The translations under genes were made by a program, and so were the position numbers. The notes under the pieces are model-generated. The model ran no database searches, was not told the DNA's origin, and saw only the letters and a program-made list of their open reading frames with translations. Positions 59,161 to 64,000 of a stretch of 64,000 nucleotides of DNA are shown here, piece by piece; the first letter of the stretch is position 1, and each line of letters starts with the position of its first letter. Source of the DNA: Tubulanus polymorphus (Eukaryota > Nemertea > Palaeonemertea > Tubulaniformes > Tubulanidae); contig NC_134034.1 of assembly GCF_964204645.1 (NCBI RefSeq), positions 8,115,414-8,179,413 on the forward strand, read 5' to 3'.

Positions 59161-59229
59161 CTCGGTCTGGTGTGGCAGGGTTTCGTACCGTGGCAATCCC
59201 GATGCCATCAGGTTCGAATCCCTGCCGAG
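59161..59229 (+). tRNA. tRNA-like sequence, probably a SINE head or pseudogene
   Basis: A 6-bp acceptor-type stem pairs CTCGGT (59161) with GCCGAG (ending 59229). The anticodon arm is perfect: TGGCA, loop ATCCCGA, TGCCA (59191-59207), with U33 and a CCC (Gly) anticodon. The B-box GGTTCGAATCC lies at 59211-59221. The D arm (GGTG/TACC) has an oversized 13-nt loop and the T stem is weak. A functional tRNA is therefore unlikely; a tRNA-derived SINE fits better. Confidence 0.5.
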
Positions 59230-59424
59230 GAGGATGGGTATTCAAGGAATATTTTAGATCGGATATCAGATTTTCTGAAAGGAACAAGACAACAAGTACA
59301 GTAGGGAGGCCATGTCCGCTGTGACTGCTGTATTAATTGGGGTTCCCCAATGATCTTTCCTAGGGCTCACATTATTTTCAATGACATCTTTGAGAGAGTG
59401 AATGACCCTAAATTTAGTTTTTTG

Positions 59425-59711
59425 CGTTCAATTTTCGTCCATCAGTTTGTTCGTCTGTCCATAGACAGAATCCAGTTATTTTGGGAAGTTTTTATGACAC
59501 TTCGTCTTGATATTTGGGTTACACATGTAACCCTAGAGACATCTTCAGCCCAAAAACTGGCCTTTTCAGAATCAAGATGGCCGACTGGCAGCCATTGTTG
59601 TTCGCCCAAATCGGCACTTTTTACACACTTTTGAAGTTTTTTTAGGAAAATTTTGAAGACGCTTTGATCAATTACCTCGATCTTTGGTAAATATTTCATT
59701 TCCCCAAGGGC
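59425..59711 (+). repeat. fragment of the TGGGAC-hairpin family
   Basis: It shares TCCAGTTATTTTGGGAAG and AGACATCTTCAGCCCAAAA with the copies at 34157 and 54194. It lacks the 5' hairpin and stops at CCCCAAGGGCCCA, where DIRS gag sequence begins. Confidence 0.7.
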
Positions 59712-60102
59712 CCAATACGCAATTATGGGGTGAACGTCGCCCCGGAACGTTTTCTAAAGGCGCATATTTCCGTCGAGTACTGTACCCTTTCCTATGGTTT
59801 TTGCCAATATTTTCTAAATTTGGATTTATCGCCAATGGTTTTTCTATACGACCCTGCCCTGCGGTATTGCATTTAGGCACCGGCGAAATCCGCCATCTTT
59901 TTTCTTGGCGTTCTCGCAGTAGAACGCGTTGGATTTTTTCGCCGTAAAAATCTGGGAATTAGGATATTAGGGAGTTTTCACTCTCATAACGGTGGGTCCG
60001 TTCGGTTTGGGGGTTATCCCTGATTTCTTTTTTTCCGTAAGAATTTTATTTACAAATATAATTTGATTGAATTGAATTGTTTTGATTTGTAACAGGATAA
60101 TT

Positions 60103-60312
60103 ATGCCACCCCCTCCTAAGGGTCAGCATCGTGGCGGGGAGGGATGCGGGCATTTGTTTGGCGCCTGGGACAACCACGATTCATGTGCGTCGTGCAGGCG
60201 CAAATCCGGTCAAATATGTGCAAGGAGCAATCCTTGCAATATTTGCGTCGTGTGGTCCGAGGACCTTTGGCTTCGGGCCGATAAGGCTCTTAAACTAAGA
60301 GATCGTCGTTGA
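60103..60312 (+). CDS. N-terminal part of DIRS gag
   Basis: The ATG at 60103 opens MPPPPKGQHRGGEG, then SCASCRRKSGQICARSNPC and CNICVVW, a Cys-rich segment that opens gag in this family (the 47494 copy has the same order). It ends at a TGA at 60310-60312; the larger gag frame starts in another phase just downstream, so a frameshift is likely at about 60300. Confidence 0.7.
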   Translation: MPPPPKGQHRGGEGCGHLFGAWDNHDSCASCRRKSGQICARSNPCNICVVWSEDLWLRADKALKLRDRR

Positions 60313-60340
60313 GTTAGCAGGGATTCGTCGGTTTCGGCCG

Positions 60341-62293
60341 ATGTGCCAACCGACGTTTCTAATCCTGCGGTCGCCGGTCGTTCAGGTACGATCGGCTTCC
60401 CAACTCCGTTCACCGGGGAGGAACGCTGATTCACTGGTACCGGTCTCCGGTCATTCACCGGTCTCTGGTCGTTCTCCGGTTCGGCCGGTTCAGACTACAT
60501 GTTCGGAACCGAGCGCGCGCCGCGGTAGTCGCGAACGGCCCGCACCCGTTCGGTCGGTACCGGTCCGGTCCGGGTCGGGCATCGGTCCGGTTCGGCGTCC
60601 GGTCCAGACGTCGTCCGGTTCAAAACATCCGGTACGTTCATCGTCTGATTCTGATCGTCGCTCCGGGGATAGAGCTCGCTCTCCCACTAGATTTAGACGC
60701 CGTGAGCGTAATAAACGAGCAAGATCTCCTTCTCGCAGATCAAGGTTTGATTGCGAGAGGGACTACGATCGTTATTGTCGGAAGTTTCGCCGTCGGTCTT
60801 CTCATCGTTCGTCGACGTCGGTTAGCGATGAAAGCGATTCTTCTAGTAGGTCGCGATCCCGTTCGAGGGACCGTCACCGAAGGGATACTGGAAAATACCT
60901 GACTCAGAAGGATTTCCATGTATTTGAGGAGAAAATTTTAAACTTGTTATCTTCGTCGCAACAAGTCGCTGCAACTTCTACAACAGGTAAGCCTATTCCT
61001 GATTGTCCGGTTAGAAGTTTGCCAGCCCACTCAGTTTTTCGGAATTGTGACTCTGAATTCCTGGAGGCTGCGGTAGGGTCTGATTTCAATGAGGATCCGG
61101 TCCCAGAGGCGGCAATTCCTTCTGAGGTCGTTCCTGTCGCAAGCAATTGTGGGTTGCCCCAGACGATGGGGGCTTCCCTGGCTCGCAATGTATCTCCGTC
61201 CCGTTCAGTTTTATCCGAACCAGCGGGGGACATGCCATTTAGAGCGATGATAAGTGAGTTCTTTGTCAAGCACGGGGCAACTCGCGCTAAGTCCACAGCA
61301 GCTCCTCTGGTCGGTGAGTCAATGGAAGCTTATCGCCCTCCGGACTCCGATCTTAACATTTTACGGGAATCGTCAGCGGTTTCGAGAGAATGGGCTCGAT
61401 TGGATACGCAATTATGGGGTGAATGTCGGCCTGGAACATTTTCATTTCCCCCTCCAGAACGGGGTATGAAATCTGGGAAATATTTTAGTTCAACCGATCC
61501 ACCTATAGGCGCATTTCGCTCGGCGTATTACGCAACTCCAGGTGCTGTGGATCACAGTCATGACTGCCTGGATGCTGATTATACTTTGATCAGCCCGGAT
61601 ACTGTTACAGCACAGTCGGGTATTCGTTTGCCTAAGTCCGGTTCGGTGGCCATGACGTCAATCCTGGACAATCTTACCAGGGTTGGTTCGTTTCAAGATA
61701 TGGCACTTAAGGTGTTGACGGGTGAGCTTCGCGAGACTCACGCCGCCGTTCATGCGCGCTCCGACCCAGAGTCAGTTGCCCTAAAACTGGAGGGAATGGA
61801 CCGGATTATCCAATCTTTGGCTCGGTCTGTTTCGCATGTAATTCCGTAGTCGGTTCGGGGTCAGGCTAATCTGGTGTTAGCCTCCCGTCAGTCAGTGATG
61901 GACTCCAGTGCCAAAACTCGTCTACCGGATATGGTGTCCAATGCTTTGCTGAGAGCCCCATTGGGGACGTCTTCACGTCTCTTCTCCGGTTGGTGCGCTC
62001 CGGTTTCCGCAGAGCTGAGGAAGATTCGGGAGGTTCAGGCCAAGTCCAACCCCCGAACTCCGTGGAAAAAGCGTTCTGGTCCGACGCCGGCGGCGCAAGG
62101 TTCGGCACGGACGCAAACAGGACCATCTCAAACTTCAGCGCTTTCTCAGGCGGCTTCGGATGCCGGTTGGAGAACTAGCGCGCAACTTCAACAATCGTGT
62201 CAAGCTTCGTCCGGTCGTAACAGTTCCGGTTCGTATCGAGGCAAGGGGAAGGCTCCAAAAAGGGGCTCTTCCTTTCGGAAAAACTCGAAATGA
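60341..62293 (+). CDS. DIRS gag-like ORF, interrupted by one stop
   Basis: The frame is open from 60341 to a TAG at 61847-61849 and in the same frame from 61850 to 62293. The start codon shown by the open frame is probably not native, since the N-terminal Cys-rich part lies upstream in another phase. The first 180 residues are Ser/Arg-rich (SRSRSRSRDRHRR), suiting RNA binding. They are followed by a coiled region (FHVFEEKILNLLSSS), an acidic region, TQLWGECRPGTFSFPPP, and after the stop a basic, Ser/Gly-rich tail (GKGKAPKRGSSF). The single stop could be a late mutation. Confidence 0.75.
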
Positions 62294-63983
62294 ATTCTTG
62301 GGACCAGTGGGAGGTTGTCTGCAGCAGGCAGCAACCCACTGGTCCGACCTCTTTGGAGACAGTTGGCCCTCCCGGGTCGTCTCTCGTGGCTACCGTCTCC
62401 GTTTCCTAAGGCGACCGCGCCTGATGAGGTCACCTCCCGACATGCGGCCAAAACCAGGTCAGGAGGCCTTAATCTCTCCGGCTCTCAAGGAACTGGCAGA
62501 GAAGGGAGCGATAGAACCAGTTTGCAACGAAACTTCTCCCGGCTGGTTTTCTCGAATATTCATGGTACCAAAGGCCACAGGGGGTCAACGGACAGTGATA
62601 GATCTGTCATCCCTCAATCGGCACCTAGACATTCCAAGGTTCCGGATGACCAAGCCCAAGGACGTGATTCAAGGGCTCCGTCCGGGTCAATGGGCGGCTT
62701 CATTGGACCTGAAAGATGCTTACTTTCAGGTTCCAATTCACCCAAAATCTCGGCGATTTCTCAGGATAAAGTGGAAAGGCCGCCAGTTCCAATTCAGGTC
62801 TCTTCCATTTGGCCTCAGTACGGCCCCGTGGGTTTTCACCAAGTTGTTCAAGTCAGTTCAGAAGGTACTTCAGTCAAGGGGTGTTCGACTGTTCGTTTAC
62901 CTCGACGACTGGTTAATAGTCGCGAATTCGGCTCAGGAATGTCGGGAGGCAATGACCTCAGTCTTGGACTTAGTCCATCAGCTAGGGTTCCGCGTAAACA
63001 GGGAAAAATCTCAGTTGACGCCGGCCCAACAGTTCACTTATCTCGGCATGGACTTCGATCTCCGAATCGGCAAAGTCTTTCCGTCTATGGTTCGAGTGGC
63101 CAAACTTCAAGAAGCTGTAGCAGGAGTGTTCACAACCCCGAGAACAGCTCGTTACTGGTCACGGCTTCTAGGCTCCATCAGCTCCATGGGTGTAGTGGTG
63201 CCCTTAGGCCGCCTCAGAAGCAGGCGCTTGCAACAATATTGGAAGGTCTTCTGGTCTCAGTCGAAGGGCAACTGGGAGGCCTTGATTCCCGTACCTCCAA
63301 CCGATCTAAGTCCGGATCTTCAGTGGTGGGCGGCCACTACGAATCTTCGGCTCGGGGTGTCACTAGCCCCGTTAGAGGCTCCAGTTCGTGTATTCACGGA
63401 TGCCAGTCACCAAGGATGGGGGGCACATCTGGAGAACCGAGTCAAAGCCGGGAAATGGTCTCGCTACGAGGCCACCAACCACATAAATTTCCTAGAAATG
63501 CTGGCCGTGTGGAAGGCCCTGAAGTTCTTTCACAGGAGAGTGGAGGGCCACCACGTTTGGTTAGCCACAGACAATTCAACAGTGAGGGCTTACCTTCAGA
63601 ACCAAGGGGGCACTCACTCAGAAACCCTCACAGGTCTGTCGGCCAAAATTCTTCTTTGGTGCCAGACAAAGGGCGTGTCCCTGACTGTGGCACATTTAGC
63701 AGGGAAAAGGAACGTGATGGCCGATGCTCTGTCTCGTCGAGGTCAGGCTATTGCGACAGAATGGGTTCTCCACCAAGAAGTAGCCGATCGGGTTCGGGGC
63801 ATTTTTGGCAATCCGCTGCTGGATCTGTTTGCCACCCGGTTCAATCGGAGGTGTCCTCTGTTTGTGTCCCCGATTCCAGACGCGGAAGCGTGGGGGTCGA
63901 TGCCTTCTCTCTGGACTGGTCGGGGATGCATGCGTTTGCGTTCCCGCCCACACCAGTCCTGCCGCGCTTACTGGATCAAATAG
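62160..63983 (+). CDS. DIRS reverse transcriptase/RNase H ORF
   Basis: 607 codons, overlapping the end of gag by 134 bp in a different frame, as is usual in DIRS. The RT has ALKELAEKGAIEPVCNE, FMVPKATGG, SLDLKDAYFQVPIHP (D183), LPFGLSTAPWVFTKL and an intact YLDDWLIV box (247-250). RNase H has VFTDASHQGWGAHL (D414), NFLEMLAV (E446) and LATDNSTVRAYL (D471), so the catalytic set is complete. Then come LAGKRNVMADALSRR and LLDLFATRF. A one-base shift in the GTGGGGGTCG run near 63893 puts the next segment (DAFSLDWSGMHAF) in another frame, so the ORF ends early at 63983. Otherwise well preserved and probably young. Confidence 0.92.
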   Translation: MPVGELARNFNNRVKLRPVVTVPVRIEARGRLQKGALPFGKTRNEFLGPVGGCLQQAATHWSDLFGDSWPSRVVSRGYRLRFLRRPRLMRSPPDMRPKPGQEALISPALKELAEKGAIEPVCNETSPGWFSRIFMVPKATGGQRTVIDLSSLNRHLDIPRFRMTKPKDVIQGLRPGQWAASLDLKDAYFQVPIHPKSRRFLRIKWKGRQFQFRSLPFGLSTAPWVFTKLFKSVQKVLQSRGVRLFVYLDDWLIVANSAQECREAMTSVLDLVHQLGFRVNREKSQLTPAQQFTYLGMDFDLRIGKVFPSMVRVAKLQEAVAGVFTTPRTARYWSRLLGSISSMGVVVPLGRLRSRRLQQYWKVFWSQSKGNWEALIPVPPTDLSPDLQWWAATTNLRLGVSLAPLEAPVRVFTDASHQGWGAHLENRVKAGKWSRYEATNHINFLEMLAVWKALKFFHRRVEGHHVWLATDNSTVRAYLQNQGGTHSETLTGLSAKILLWCQTKGVSLTVAHLAGKRNVMADALSRRGQAIATEWVLHQEVADRVRGIFGNPLLDLFATRFNRRCPLFVSPIPDAEAWGSMPSLWTGRGCMRLRSRPHQSCRAYWIK

Positions 63984-64000
63984 AGAGATCAGTCAATTGC

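Larger units (their letters stand above)
59719..64000 (+). mobile_element. DIRS-type retrotransposon, running off the window
   Basis: The left terminal repeat (59774-59882) matches 47231-47338. It is followed by the leader, gag (60103-62293), and an overlapping RT/RNase H ORF (62160 to the window end). The recombinase and right terminus lie beyond 64000. DIRS elements use a tyrosine recombinase rather than an integrase and so lack target duplications. Immediately upstream of the terminal repeat, 59719-59755 (ATACGCAATTATGGGGTGAA) duplicates a piece of its own gag (matching about 61400), so the left edge is rearranged. Confidence 0.88.

Noticed and set aside
59161-59229. Confident functional tRNA-Gly gene
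   Set aside because: Oversized D loop and weak T stem; listed only as tRNA-like.
60490-61296. Minus-strand ORFs opposite DIRS gag
   Set aside because: Shadows of the Ser/Arg-rich gag codons; the + frame matches the second DIRS copy.

Overview
The window is animal nuclear DNA, most likely from a marine invertebrate. Coding sequence is split into short exons with GT/AG borders and matching phases, genes are far apart, and most of the rest is transposable-element debris of many classes (DIRS, Penelope-like, several LINEs, two kinds of MULE, hAT-like, PIF/Harbinger-like, pogo-like, and short non-coding families). The species cannot be fixed from the sequence alone.

Two host-type genes are visible, both on the + strand. 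The first (1968-6698) has eight phase-matched exons and encodes a DUF7869-type protein with a DDE/RNase H-like core; its first exon was not found. The second is a ZSWIM2-type E3 ubiquitin ligase. Six exons spread over 40 kb (17457-17574, 27148-27364, 29378-29620, 32045-32129, 32208-32335, 57520-57691) encode in order a SWIM zinc finger, a RING split by an intron, a ZZ finger, a linker and the first half of a second RING. All junction phases agree. The first and last coding exons were not found. The introns (78 bp to 25 kb) hold nearly all the mobile DNA in the middle of the window.

Layout: 46-647 PIF/Harbinger-like MITE; 1968-6698 DUF7869 gene; 9358-9892 a 66-bp tandem repeat; 10609-12362 a decayed PHD-OTU-FLYWCH-MULE transposon; 12.4-17.4 kb non-coding repeats; 17.4-57.7 kb ZSWIM2 with its repeat-filled introns; 58-59.7 kb more repeats and a tRNA-like sequence; 59.7-64 kb a nearly full-length DIRS element cut by the window end. 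Inside the 25-kb ZSWIM2 intron are DIRS fragments, an L2/CR1-like LINE, a Mutator-type transposase split by a nearly intact Penelope-like element, a complete but deleted DIRS copy with inverted terminal repeats, and a second LINE broken by a pogo-like MITE.

The least explained material is a set of short non-coding families that start with a hairpin, often continue with a TATTG-type motif, and end in a short palindrome followed by CTTGTT or CTAGTT. Every copy recognised has the same orientation, and one copy is reduced to 70 bp containing just the two ends. A 112-bp insertion with a 14-bp target duplication carries a hammerhead-like hairpin also found downstream of the Penelope-like ORF, with compensatory changes in the stem.
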